NCBI GenBank assembly: GCA_024509875.1
Contig: JAMPIV010012239.1
Span: 1 to 64,000 of the forward strand
Source of the DNA: Oreohelix idahoensis
Taxonomy: Eukaryota; Mollusca; Gastropoda; Stylommatophora; Oreohelicidae
Direction of reading: 5' to 3'
Length of the DNA: 64,000 nt
Part shown: in pieces, positions 32,237 through 44,590 of the stretch
Layout: each line of letters begins with the position of its first letter
Position numbering within the stretch: position 1 is the stretch's first letter
Notes under the pieces: generated by a model
Told to the model about the DNA's origin: nothing
Database searches by the model: none
What the model saw: only the letters and a program-made list of their open reading frames with translations
Made by a program: the position numbers and the translations under genes

Positions 32237-33384
32237 CAAAACTCATGAAACAAGCTCAAGAAAACCCAAACAGATTTCCAACGCTTATGATCCAAGACGA
32301 AGTATTGTACCACATTGACCCCAAACACGACGGACAGCTACAGAAATACATACCGAAACACCTAGTACCATTGGTTTTGTCTCAATTTCATGATAACAAT
32401 GGTCACGTTGGGAGAGACAAGACATTAGATATCATTAGACGAAGATACTATTGGACTTCACTATACAGAGATGTCATTGAATATGTTTACACATGCAGAA
32501 TCTGTAAAATGCGAAATATGAAACCATCACGAGCACCACTCCAAGCAATGCAAGCAGAACATTTCCCAATGGCGACAGTCAGCATCGATATATCGGGACC
32601 ATATCCCATCACACAGTCAGGGAACCGATATATCTTGCACATAGTAGACCAGTATTCAGTATGGCCGGAATGTTACCCTCTCAAAAACATCACATCTGAA
32701 ACAGTTACAGAATATTTTATCCAAGAATTCCTACCAAGACATGGCTGTCCCAGACGCATCATATCTGATAACGGCAAGCAGTTCGTTGGGAATCCCTTCA
32801 AAGCAATGCTTCAGAGGTTCAACATTACCCATACTACCACGAGTTATTATCACCCTCAGTCAAATGGCAGAAATGAACGCCTACACTCAACCATGCATGA
32901 TGTTCTCGCGAAGTATATCAGTGGAAATACACAGTATTGGGATATTTACATCAACCAAGCATTGGAGGCCATTAGAGTGAATATAAACGACACTACTGGT
33001 ATGTCGCCATTTTATATGCTCTATGGAAGAGAACCCTCTTTTCCCCTGGATAATATGTTACAGCCCCAACGTAAATATGTAAGTGAAGACCCCATAGAAG
33101 TGATTTTAAGAGAGAAATTCAAGGTTCACCAAATAGCACATAAGAATACTGCGAAAGCATTTGTAAAGAAACAGAAACAACACGACAAGAATGTCAAGCT
33201 TGAAAGCTTTAACGTAGGTGACAGAGTGTACTACCGAAAGAATGTCCGTGATAACAAATTTGATGCCCGCTGGCTGGACGGCTTCAAAATTCTAGATAAG
33301 ACAACCCCGACTAATTACAAAATCTGGAACGAAGAAAGAAATATCTTTACCAAGGCCCATGTCACGCAAATAAAAAAAAGATGA
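32203..33384 (+). CDS. pol: Element C integrase
   Basis: 393 codons, in the -1 relation to the RNase H frame and overlapping it by 34 bp. The zinc finger is HDNNGHVGRDKT...YTCRICKMRN. The triad falls in VSIDISGPY, ISDNGKQFVG and SNGRNERLH. A C-terminal domain begins KLESFNVGDRVYYRK and continues RWLDGFKILDKTTPTNYKIW. The order relative to reverse transcriptase is the usual gypsy one, unlike A, B, D and E in this window. The frame is undamaged. Confidence 0.9.
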   Translation: MASEQNKDPDITKLMKQAQENPNRFPTLMIQDEVLYHIDPKHDGQLQKYIPKHLVPLVLSQFHDNNGHVGRDKTLDIIRRRYYWTSLYRDVIEYVYTCRICKMRNMKPSRAPLQAMQAEHFPMATVSIDISGPYPITQSGNRYILHIVDQYSVWPECYPLKNITSETVTEYFIQEFLPRHGCPRRIISDNGKQFVGNPFKAMLQRFNITHTTTSYYHPQSNGRNERLHSTMHDVLAKYISGNTQYWDIYINQALEAIRVNINDTTGMSPFYMLYGREPSFPLDNMLQPQRKYVSEDPIEVILREKFKVHQIAHKNTAKAFVKKQKQHDKNVKLESFNVGDRVYYRKNVRDNKFDARWLDGFKILDKTTPTNYKIWNEERNIFTKAHVTQIKKR

Positions 33385-34326
33385 TCATCGACCCATTATA
33401 CCACATACAGAGACCACAAATAGGCCAATAAGAAAAGCTACATTATATCATCAACCATCCAGCACTACGTCAGAGTCTAGCACAGACAACGATGTTTCAG
33501 AAGCACAACAGCACTCCTCTAAAAACGACCAATTTCGTGAAGCAGTCAACAGAATGAGACAATATAGAAGCACATCCGACAGTGAAGACGACATTCCCCC
33601 GCTGAGTTACGCGAAAGACTAGAATATCGAAATACCAGGCTACAGGCCGAGCAGGTTAATCCAGAACACCCTGACACCAGGATAGATTCATGCCAGCCTA
33701 TTATACAACAAACATACTATAGAAACAAACAACCCTCAACAAGCAACTACCACTCTGATGAACAGTCGGATAGTGAAGATGAGACGCCCATGCAAGTGAT
33801 TCACAGTAGAGCAATTTACAATAACCAGTACACTGACGATAGTGATACTCGACACACAGCACCGTCTAATGAAGACAACGCACACAGCGCTACATGCACA
33901 CTTGAGGAAGATATTTTTCTTCCATCACCTCCATTGAGACACGAATCTGACCAAGATACAGCAGATTCCGAGAGTGACCACGAAAGCATGAACAGTCCAG
34001 ACAACACTGAATCTCGCACAGCAAAGAAGCGCCCATATTCTGGAACAACAGATGACTCACCACCGTTAACAAAATTTGTGCGGTTACCTCAAGAGCAAGT
34101 ACGTATGAAATTGCGAAGAAAACGCAGACAGCCCCACAACACGCAGCATGAGGTGCACCATTTCAACACTATTTCATCCTTACTCTCGACAACTGCAGCC
34201 ACCACCCACTCGACAGTGCGAAATACGCCATCCTCTCGTGATCAACGATTGACAAAAGCTACCTTGAGGGAAATCGCCAAGTTCCTCATGTCAACATTCG
34301 TAAATGTCCAGTTCAACGATTATTAG
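33385..34326 (+). pseudogene. Region after C integrase, with a 178-codon hydrophilic frame
   Basis: From 33385 to 33789 the sequence reads as a Ser/Asp/His/Gln-rich low-complexity stretch in changing frames. From 33790 a 178-codon frame is open. It has acidic Ser/Asp clusters (DQDTADSESDHESMNSPDN), a basic run (KLRRKRRQPHN) and the tail TKATLREIAKFLMSTFVNV. It has no known domain and could be an extended pol C terminus or an extra frame. SDSED-type patches recur through the stretch, suggesting a single ancestral coding region. Confidence 0.45.
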
Positions 34327-34489
34327 TTTATTGGAGAATCAATCTTCTCTAATAACAAAAGGTACTTCCCCAGCTATAGTACCCAACGAGTACTTTCTCT
34401 ACAAATAGTACTCTCCCTCGTTCCCCATCATCTAAAGTCACTAGTGTCCATTTTTTGTTTTTGTTAGGAAATTTTATTTTTTCAGAAAG

Positions 34490-35519
34490 ATGTCAGCCTC
34501 AGTCAAGACCCTGCTGATGATACTGATGATAGTGATAGTTATGACATCTGCAACACCCACATATACTAACAAGTTATTATGGCGTGACGCCACTGTGTTT
34601 TAATGTTATATAATTATTTCACATTCTTCGCCAACATGGACTGTCATTATCATTACATCTTTTACACCAATACGTCAAGAAATTTAAGAACTTTCGCAAA
34701 CATTCGCAGAAATACAACACAATGTTATCCAGGTTAAATAGAACTTTAAATTATCTCAGTTTTTTAGTTATACAAAAAAATTTTTTTTGCAAGTGTTAGG
34801 TACGAAATCTTTATGATTAGAAGAGTACCCACTGTACAAATTACACCACTTTTGCCTTTGAAAATCTTTATAATCGGACTTATGCTTTACAACAGTTTTT
34901 ATATTTTTCCCTTCTTGGTGAATTTAGAGACAAAAGTAAACACACTATACGCACACACATATTTTTCCTTTTTGACACATCAGAGTTTTTTTTTTAAATG
35001 TGTTAACTCACAGCTTTCCTTTTGTGTTATGGAAAGACCGTTTAATAATGTTCAATCGCAAGGAGAATGTATTTTGGCGATTTTTTCTTAATGATGCTGT
35101 TTACAACCTGAATGATCGTATATGGCTTCTCACATTATTCAAGCCGACGACCCTTTCTCACAGATATATGACGAATCAGACGTTAACGTGTCTATTAAAT
35201 TCTATAAATACTTGTACTTCTTCGCATTCCTGAGTCCACTGAGACACACCAGAGGTCATGACCCGACACACTAGAGTGTCAGGACTATTGATTTTGCCTA
35301 GCATAATTGGTGTTTGGAATTTTAAGCTGTTTAGTGTATAATTACCATATGTACAAGAAGATGAGATGTCCACAGCGGACATCGGTGAAAGATGATGAGG
35401 ACATTGTTACCCCTACTGACACAGCTAACGCCCCTAAGACCCCCGAGTACATTCCCATGACTGACATTCGTTCCCCTCCCATGGTGATATATTTTGCAAG
35501 TTGGGTACAACTTATATAA
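34490..35519 (+). pseudogene. Possible env-like third frame of element C, decayed
   Basis: An ATG at 34490 opens 37 codons with a strongly hydrophobic start (TLLMILMIVIVMTSATPTYT), typical of a signal peptide, ending at a stop at 34601-34603. Coding-like segments continue in other frames (YVKKFKNFRKHSQKYN near 34660). At 35307-35519 a short hydrophobic segment (VFGILSCLVYNYHMY) is followed by a charged tail (RTSVKDDEDIVTPTD). A signal peptide at one end and a membrane segment with cytoplasmic tail at the other, located after integrase, is the plan of an env-like gene. Frames are broken and no family motif is certain. Confidence 0.35.
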
Positions 35520-35638
35520 TGATCAACACAGTTCGCGGATTGGCAAAATACTACATGGTTACATGCAAACCATGACTATTCCATGCGAAATCGCTAACAT
35601 GGTAACGGATATGTTCACATGTTGATAAACATTGAATT

Positions 35639-35975
35639 GAGAAATAAACATCACATATTGATGTACCTATATTTTTCTGACCATTGTCACGTTGTAAGCG
35701 GAACGCTACAGTATATTTTCTTGACAAATTGTTGTCCATTATACCTTGTATTGAGAAATAAACATCACATATTGATGAACCTGTATTTTTCTGACCATTG
35801 TCACGTTGTAAGCGGAACGCTACAGTATATTTTCTTGACAAATTGTTGTCCATTATACCTTGTATTGAGAAATAAACATCACATATTGATGTACCTGTAT
35901 TTTTCTGACCATTTGTCACGATGTAAGCGGAACGCTACAATATATTTTCTTGACAAATTGTTGTCCATTATTATG
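35639..35975. repeat. 114-bp tandem repeat, three copies
   Basis: The unit starting GAAATAAACATCACATATTG begins at 35641, 35755 and 35869, exactly 114 bp apart. It lies in the 3' non-coding part of element C. Confidence 0.92.
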
Positions 35976-36572
35976 AACTTGCATTTGTATGCAGATTTTA
36001 TATTTGATGACGAACCTATAAACAGTTTGGTACTTGGTTCATGGTAACTGAGATAGTTCATACTCCAACACCCGATAGTTATTTGTATCGGTATAGTTGT
36101 CCTCCTTCATAATAACGACCATTACATAAGTTGGAGATTAGAGACATTTTTTAATAAATACTTTGTAACTCCATGTAACCAGATTAATAATGCTATATTT
36201 ATATTTTACGACGAACACATAGACAGTTCACCAAACTTGTCCAGATTTTTGGTGTTTAAGACCCATATTCATCCTGGTAAATCACTGACCGCAGTGGCAG
36301 GATTGGGGTCGCCGGTATCATATGATTGTATTATATTTACCACGTTCTATATTGACAGTTACAAGAGCGTACAGCTCCAGTTCATATTTTTTTATAATAA
36401 ATTTATAGTCTAACATTGCCATGTATGTATATTCCCATGTCATAAAATATATATATACGAGCTCGTATATTACATTTTTTTTGCGTCCCACGTTCTGATG
36501 TTTGACCATTAGTTCTAAGCTGTGTGGCTGATGTTTGTTGAAGCTACTATACTTAAGATTGTTAAACACTTA
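35976..36572. other. 3' non-coding part of element C
   Basis: AT-rich. I see no gene. Confidence 0.5.
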
Positions 36573-36918
36573 ATGAATATTAGTCTTACTTACTTACTTA
36601 GTCGTTCCTCTTCTACCGTGAGGTGTAGAGGTTTGGAAGAGAGAGCGCCAGACTATCCTATCGGCTGTCTTTTTCCTGGCCTGGTTCCATTCTAGTCCTC
36701 GGTCCTTCAAAGATTGTCTAATATTGTCCTCCCAGCGGACTCTGGGTCGTCCTGGAGGTCTGGATCCCTGGCTCTTTGTTTCCCATGCTTGTCGTGGTAG
36801 CCGATCTTCTCCCATTCTGCAGACATGGCCAAACCATCTTAGTTGGGACTGTTCTATTTGGGTCTGCAGCGGGTGGGATTTTAGGCCTTGACGTATCGTC
36901 TGGTTATGAATATTAGTC
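36573..36918 (-). mobile_element. 5'-truncated LINE end (36586-36905) with 13-bp duplications
   Basis: ATGAATATTAGTC occurs at 36573-36585 and 36906-36918 and bounds the insertion. On the minus strand it encodes the far C terminus of a non-LTR reverse transcriptase: LRWFGHVCRMGEDRLPRQA, then PPGRPRVRWEDNI and ADRIVWRS. It ends in a (TAAG)n tail. A shorter relative lies at 46629-46748. Only the last ~320 bp of the LINE are present. Confidence 0.88.
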
Positions 36919-37009
36919 AATTCTGTTAAATATTGCCAAAGTATTTTTTTTTTTTTATTTGTGTTGTTTGCACAACCCATGAAAATCGTATGCGATTATT
37001 ATTTTTTTT

Positions 37010-37935
37010 TTTTTTATTTCTGCTTCTTCTTCTTCTTCCTCGTTCGCCTTCAGACTTCCACATTTATGACTCTAATAAAGCCAGTAGTCAACCCAAGGCT
37101 CCCAACATCTCCAAACAGTTTTTCGTTGACAGAAGTGGGTTGTCGCCATATGCTACTCCGTTCATTACTGTAGGTTGGGCAGTATTGCAGCAGGTGTTCG
37201 ACTGTCATTGGGCTGGTACCGCAGGTGCAGAGATCTGTTGCACCAATTTTGTATTTGTGGTACAGATGGTATCTCATTCTGTTGTGACCAGTGCGTAGCC
37301 AAAAAATGATGACCTGTTCTTTTCTGGATAGTTGATGATATGCATCATTTTTCACATTTGGACTTTAATGTAGCTTTTATAGTAGTCTTTGCCGTTGCAT
37401 AAGTTGTCTCTATATCATTTTGTTGTAAGGCACCTCCTTCCTTAGCAAGTCTATCTGCCTCTTCATTTCCTGGTATGTTGCAATGGGCTGGTATCCACTG
37501 GATAGTGCACTTCTTGAAGCAATCTGTCAGTCTTTCAAGGGAGACCATCAGATCCCTCAATCCCCCAGTTTGGTGGCTCCCCATCGCTGACACTACCGAG
37601 AGGGCATCTGAAAAGATTACCATCTGCCTCTCTGTCTGTGCCTTGCATTCAATAAGAGCCTCAGCTGCTTGTTTCATGGCCTCCGCTTCAGCACAGAAGT
37701 TATTGCAGTATTTTCCAGTGGCAATTGCCATAGAGTGAATTCTATTCCTTAATTTTATGAGGACGCCGGCACTCCCATTTTCAACTGCATTTGTTGCCGA
37801 ACCATCAGTATATGCATGTGTCCAAAGCTTTGCTAGAATTGTTTGGTCAATATACTTGGTTGCTATACACTTTCTTTGTGTTTCTGTCTGTGTTTTTTTT
37901 TTAAATTTAAATGTTATCATTAAGTATGTTATCAT
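37010..37935 (-). mobile_element. 5'-truncated LINE with RNase H domain
   Basis: On the minus strand, 37935-37345 encodes an RNase H domain: THAYTDGSATNAVENG, FCAEAEAMKQAAEAL, VIFSDALSVVSAM and WIPAHCNIPGNEEADRLAKE carry the four usual acidic or histidine positions. A frame change near 37350 leads into a terminal zinc-knuckle-like part, CTCGTSPMTVEHLLQYCPTY. The 3' end carries a (GAA)n tail near 37025. RNase H after reverse transcriptase, with this C-terminal CX1CX8HX4C motif, is typical of I/Nimb-like and related LINE clades. The reverse transcriptase itself is missing. Confidence 0.8.
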
Positions 37936-38204
37936 TATGGTGATGACTATCGCACAGCGTTGTTCATATTAAGAAGTAGTGTACATCAATACTGTTCAAT
38001 GGCGAAGTGTATTAACAAATTTTATGCATCCCCCGTTTTACGCATTATAAATATACTGGGATCCCTCGTTTTACGAACACAATTTTTTTCTCTAAGAGAC
38101 GCTACCAATAGGTTAGTCGTTTATAACAGTCACTAGCATGAGGTACTTAGTTGATAGTACGCAAATGTCTCCCTCTGGGATACATTTGTGTGGCCAGGGA
38201 CGTA
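37936..38204. other. End of element C internal region
   Basis: No gene is seen. GGCCAGGGACGTA directly before the LTR is a weak polypurine candidate. Confidence 0.45.
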
Positions 38205-38564
38205 TGTGACCGCTTGGCCTTTCACGCTAGCTTTGTCCCTCCTACTTTAACGCTAAGCATTTATATGTGCTAGAAGATGCTACATGTAAGAATGACAGAC
38301 CTTAAAAGCAAATAAGACGTTTTTACACAAAAAACAGTATTCATTCAAAGTTCAGTTGACAGGGCAAACGTAGGTCAGTCCCAGATAATAATGAATGGGT
38401 TTTATAAGCGCGAAAGTGGGAAATGAATGTTTGTGTGATCTGGGGTTTTTTTTATCCTATTGTTAAGTTGGAAAAGATCACACATGTGAAAATAAAGTCG
38501 AAATAACAGAATGTCGTGTGCAAAAAGGTCGAAAAGCTGAGGAGAGGAGTGCAAATGTTAATTA
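38205..38564 (+). repeat. Element C 3' LTR, first part
   Basis: Matches 8833 onward with about 2% substitutions and ends at the TTA target of the DNA transposon. It continues at 40949. Confidence 0.9.
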
Positions 38565-38758
38565 CACTGACTAACAAAAAAAAACTTTTTTTTTCTTTCT
38601 CTAACATTTCTATGTTTTTCTGGTCAATTTTAATGCGCTGTTTTTAAATCTGCAAACCGTTTTTCTCTATCAGGTCGGGATCTCTAGAAATACGCAATTG
38701 AAGTTTTTTTAACAACGCATACAGTATTACAACATCATTCGTACAAGAAGTATAACAG

Positions 38759-40648
38759 TTATGTAGGCTTGAATTTCTTTGCAGTCGACTTTCGTCGGTG
38801 AATGGCATGTGGTACATCGTGACGAAGCATCCAACAATAATCGGCAAGCATGGTCACACTCCACCGTCCTTGATAACGTGACTCCATTACGGCGATATCT
38901 TGATGGAATCATTCTCCATGTTCATCGCTGACTTCGCCAAGGTTGTCAGGGAAGAAGTTAAGATGCGAATCGAGCAAATGGATTTTGAGGGACATGTTAC
39001 AGCCCATAATTATGTATGCATCTATGCACTGCTTAACAATATGCAACATAGTCGACAGATTTGTGATTTTCCATAAAGTTATCGACGATCGATTTGAATG
39101 CCATCCATGCGCGAAGTTCAATACCATGTAACAAGTTCTCGAATTGTTTGTCTGCAATAACTTTCCTAATCTGAGGTCCTACAAAGATACCTTCCTTTAT
39201 CTTTGCATCGCTAACTTGCGGAAACTTTTCTCGAAGATAAGTGAAAGCTTTGCTCTTTTTATCTAACGCTTTTACAAAATTCTTCATGAGCCCCAACTTT
39301 ATATGTAACAGTGGTAAAATGAAGGTGTCTTTGTTAACTAATGGCTCGCGTATTACATTTTAATGCCCGAGCTGCATACGATCCCGGATAGGCCACACCT
39401 TTCTTGCATAATGTTCCTGTCTGTTGCGGCTGTCCCATTCACATCGGAAGCAACAAAATTTAGTATACCCAGTCTGCATGCCCGTGAGAATTGCAATGAC
39501 CTTTAGGTCTCCACAAATCCGCCATTGGTAGTCATTGTACTTTATTTTTTCCAAACATTTAGCCATATTGTCATACGTTTCTTTCATATGAACAGAGTAG
39601 GCGACTGGAATTGATGAAAAAAAATTTCTGTTATGCAATAACACGGCTTTTAGACTAGTCTTGGAAGAATCGATGAAAAATCGCCATTCGTTGACTATGT
39701 GCTCATGACCGTTTACATCTTTGCAATAGCAAATGTCATCATCCATCTCAAAGTATTGAACAAGTTCTCTGTGTCTATGACGAAATTTAGATATCGGAGT
39801 ATTGGGCGCTAAAAGATTCCATTCTTTGAGTCGCGAACCGAGTAATTCCGCTTGTCCTTTGGTAAGAGCGAGATCACGTATTTGATCTGAAAGTTCTGAA
39901 TGGTTAATTAAGTAAACACCATCATTCACCGGTATGTAATCTGAGTCAGAATTAGTTTCTAAAGCAGGTAAACTATCACTTTCTGATGGTTCATTTACGT
40001 CCAACGGATATTGTTCTGGTGGTACTTGGATCGGACACGTGATTGGATCATGAGGCACTGGTTTCGAAACCGATTCAATATTTGGATAAACCACAGACTT
40101 TCTAGTTTTAAAAGTGAAACCATGGATATTTGTCAAGCGGAAGTAACAATCAGTAGTGTGATTTGTATGTTCACGCCATATTACTGGCACTCCAAAAGGC
40201 ATCGACTTATGCTTCGGCGATTTTCGTAACCAACCTGCCAATGTATCGAACAAACTGCATTTGGCTTCCAAGATTTATTTGCATCATCAACTTTCGAATC
40301 GAAATAAAGTTCTTATGTTGTCTTTAGCCCAATGGGCTGATCACCCGTTGGCTTGTCACACCGATTACGGAAACAACGGCAGATGGATCTATTTGTTGTT
40401 GCCCTAAAGATGCCGCTAGGCGTGATGGGAAACTACAACAGAGAAAATCAATCTGCTGTTGCCCTTAAGACGCCACAAGGCGTGATGGCCTCTGACTGCT
40501 TGGTCGGTCTTTGGCTAAGGACGGAAGAAGAAGAAGAAGATGTTGTCTTTAGTAATGGTGTAAAGTTTTTCTGGTCAACAAGATCGGTAAAATATCCGCA
40601 CACGTAACAGAACAGATCAGCCGAATTTCTACAACTTCTAGAAGCCAT
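38759..40648 (-). pseudogene. Transposase-like gene of the CACTG transposon
   Basis: The start at 40648 reads MASRSCRNSADLFCYVCGYF, a possible zinc-binding N terminus. A SINE interrupts at 40539-40328. After a frame change near 40255 the 303-codon part (to 39360) includes MPFGVPVIWREHTNHTTDCY, EWRFFIDSSKTSLKAVLLH, WRICGDLKVIAIL and CCFRCEWDSR. Later parts are LGLMKNFVKALDKKSKAFTY and, below 39160, HSHLNFFPDNLGEVSDEHGE-type sequence. D in FIDS, D in CGDLK and the E in SDEHGE are candidate catalytic acids of an RNase H-fold transposase. A TGA at 38907-38909 falls just after that last E. Similar multi-copy uncharacterised proteins are common in invertebrates, from memory. Confidence 0.65.
40315..40552 (+). 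mobile_element. 5'-truncated SINE (40328-40539) with 13-bp duplications
   Basis: ATGTTGTCTTTAG at 40315-40327 and 40540-40552 bounds the insertion. It matches the 3' part of the longer SINE at 41634-41974 and ends in (GAA)n. It contains two imperfect copies of a ~60-bp segment (GTTGCCCTAAAGATGCCGCT and GTTGCCCTTAAGACGCCACA). Confidence 0.9.
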
Positions 40649-40948
40649 ATTTTGCTCAGAATTATTTCAAAATACAGTAACTATTTGAAAAATCGCGTAA
40701 CATATGTCATGCATCTTTTAGCTGTATAAAAAGTAGAATTAAGTTGCTTTTTATTAATTTTTAATAAGTTATATAGTAAAAATGAAACGGGGCAAATAAC
40801 GGTTTCCCAAAAATATATTTATTCACAAATATCTTAAGAACCCGACGTGATAGAGATAAACGGATTTCAGATTTGAAATCAGCGCAAGAAACTGATCTAA
40901 GAACACTTATTCTTATATAAGAAAGAAAAATGTTGTTTGTCAGTGTTA

Positions 40949-41526
40949 TTGTGTCGTGTGAAAAAAGGACGGGTCGTGTGAAAAAAAGGCGGGGAAAAAG
41001 AAGAAATAGTATAAATAGAAGAGTTGTGGGCGAAAGGCAGAGATTTTTTAGGATTTATGATTCCAAGGATACCATGATTTTAGACTAGAGGATTTTTATA
41101 AATAGCGTTAGGAGAATTTCGTCTTTGAGGATACCAAGACAAGTTTTTTTTTTTAGTAGACAAGTGTGTATATTATTCAGTTGGATTATATATTGTTCAT
41201 TTTGGATAAACAACCATCATTTTGTGAAATTTACAGTGTTTGTCTAATGACATCAATAAACTCTAATATAATTTTCTACATTTGCTGTTTGTGGAAATTT
41301 ACAGCAATTTCTTTCGGATATAAGTTGTTGGGCTGAAACTGTTTTGCTTATCACCAAACTCAAAGGGAAGAACATTCCTGGGTTGAAAAAAATAACAAAA
41401 GGTCAAGTATTACCACCTCTGGCGGAAGGCCAGTTAGCACTTGAACCACAACGACACATGAAGGATTAACTGTAACTAAATAAAATCTATATAACTACAT
41501 GTGCCGTATAAACATAAACGGCCACA
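40949..41526 (+). repeat. Element C 3' LTR, second part
   Basis: Completes the 3' LTR. It contains the undisturbed GACAT target of element A near 41249 and ends GGCCACA, followed by the TATC duplication (41527-41530). Confidence 0.9.
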
Positions 41527-41547
41527 TATCACTGAAGAATAGGACTA

Positions 41548-41550
<3 letters not shown>

Positions 41551-41633
<83 letters not shown>
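41551..41633. repeat. (TA)n microsatellite
   Basis: About 83 bp of pure TA directly left of a SINE; it resumes on the SINE's other side. Confidence 0.97.
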
Positions 41634-44159
<2,526 letters not shown>

Positions 44160-44590
44160 CAAATGGGTTTGCTTAACATGACACAGTGGTCAAATGAGTG
44201 CCAAGCCACATTCGGTAGGATATAAATTATATTTTCATCAACTAATATCCCACGGTTGCAACACATATCTTTTCATTTACTTATTCGCAGTGTCGCTTTC
44301 TCGGTGGGACTCGGAGCTGTTTTGCTGCCGGATTATGCGGGTACTTTCAATCCTGCACTTCGTGTCTACAGACCATTGACTAAAGCTGCAGTTAATGGAC
44401 TTCAGAGTACGGACATCCTGAATTCTGGGTCTGCGCGAGATGCCAGCGTGTTACAGCCTTTCATTTGTAACATACAAGCAATCCGGGATTCTGACACCGC
44501 AGTGGGTGATTTTTTTTCTATATATGCCCTCAAGATTCTACCGGGCCTCTACAACCCACAGATTGTGACACCACTGCACTACCTTGTCAT
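44160..44590 (+). pseudogene. Relic of an A-like reverse transcriptase/RNase H
   Basis: The start reads NMTQWSNECQATF, matching NMVHWSHECQSSL in element A. After a stop, SVGLGAVLLPDYAGTFNPAL matches A's RNase H region GIGAALMQEYSGTLHPVM. After a missing ~35-residue piece, LQPFICNIQAIRDSDTAVGD matches LQPFHFSVRAIRGSENVMAD. Order and orientation are the same as in A. Stops, a deletion and changed catalytic residues mark an old fragment of a Gmr1-like element. Confidence 0.65.

Larger units (their letters stand above)
38562..40948 (-). mobile_element. CACTG-TIR DNA transposon (38565-40945), CMC-like
   Basis: The ends are CACTGACTAACAA at the left and, inverted, CACTGACAAACAA at the right. TTA is duplicated at 38562-38564 and 40946-40948, and the other LTR of C has the undisturbed site GTTAATTATTGTG near 9182. 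The element is 2,381 bp including a SINE. CACTR-type ends with 3-bp duplications fit the CMC (CACTA/Mirage/Chapaev) superfamily. The encoded protein agrees, with a CX2C motif after the second acidic residue. The superfamily is inference; the boundaries are seen directly. Confidence 0.85.
8833..41526 (+). mobile_element. Element C: Ty3/gypsy LTR retrotransposon carrying nested insertions
   Basis: Two LTRs starting TGTGACCGC and ending GGCCACA are flanked by TATC. Once its insertions are removed the element is about 11.6 kb. Its 5' LTR (8833-9494 plus 27662-27934) is split by element A. Its 3' LTR (38205-38564 plus 40949-41526) is split by a CACTG-TIR DNA transposon. The internal order is primer site, gag with zinc knuckle, protease, reverse transcriptase, RNase H, integrase, which is the usual gypsy order, followed by a long 3' region with a possible env-like remnant and tandem repeats. 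Frameshifts, stops and a SINE in gag make it inactive. The LTRs differ at about 2% of sites by hand count, so it is older than A and B. Confidence 0.9.

Noticed and set aside
33816..34072. Minus-strand frames opposite the 33790-34326 frame
   Set aside because: Shadows of the plus-strand frame; all surrounding C genes are on the plus strand.
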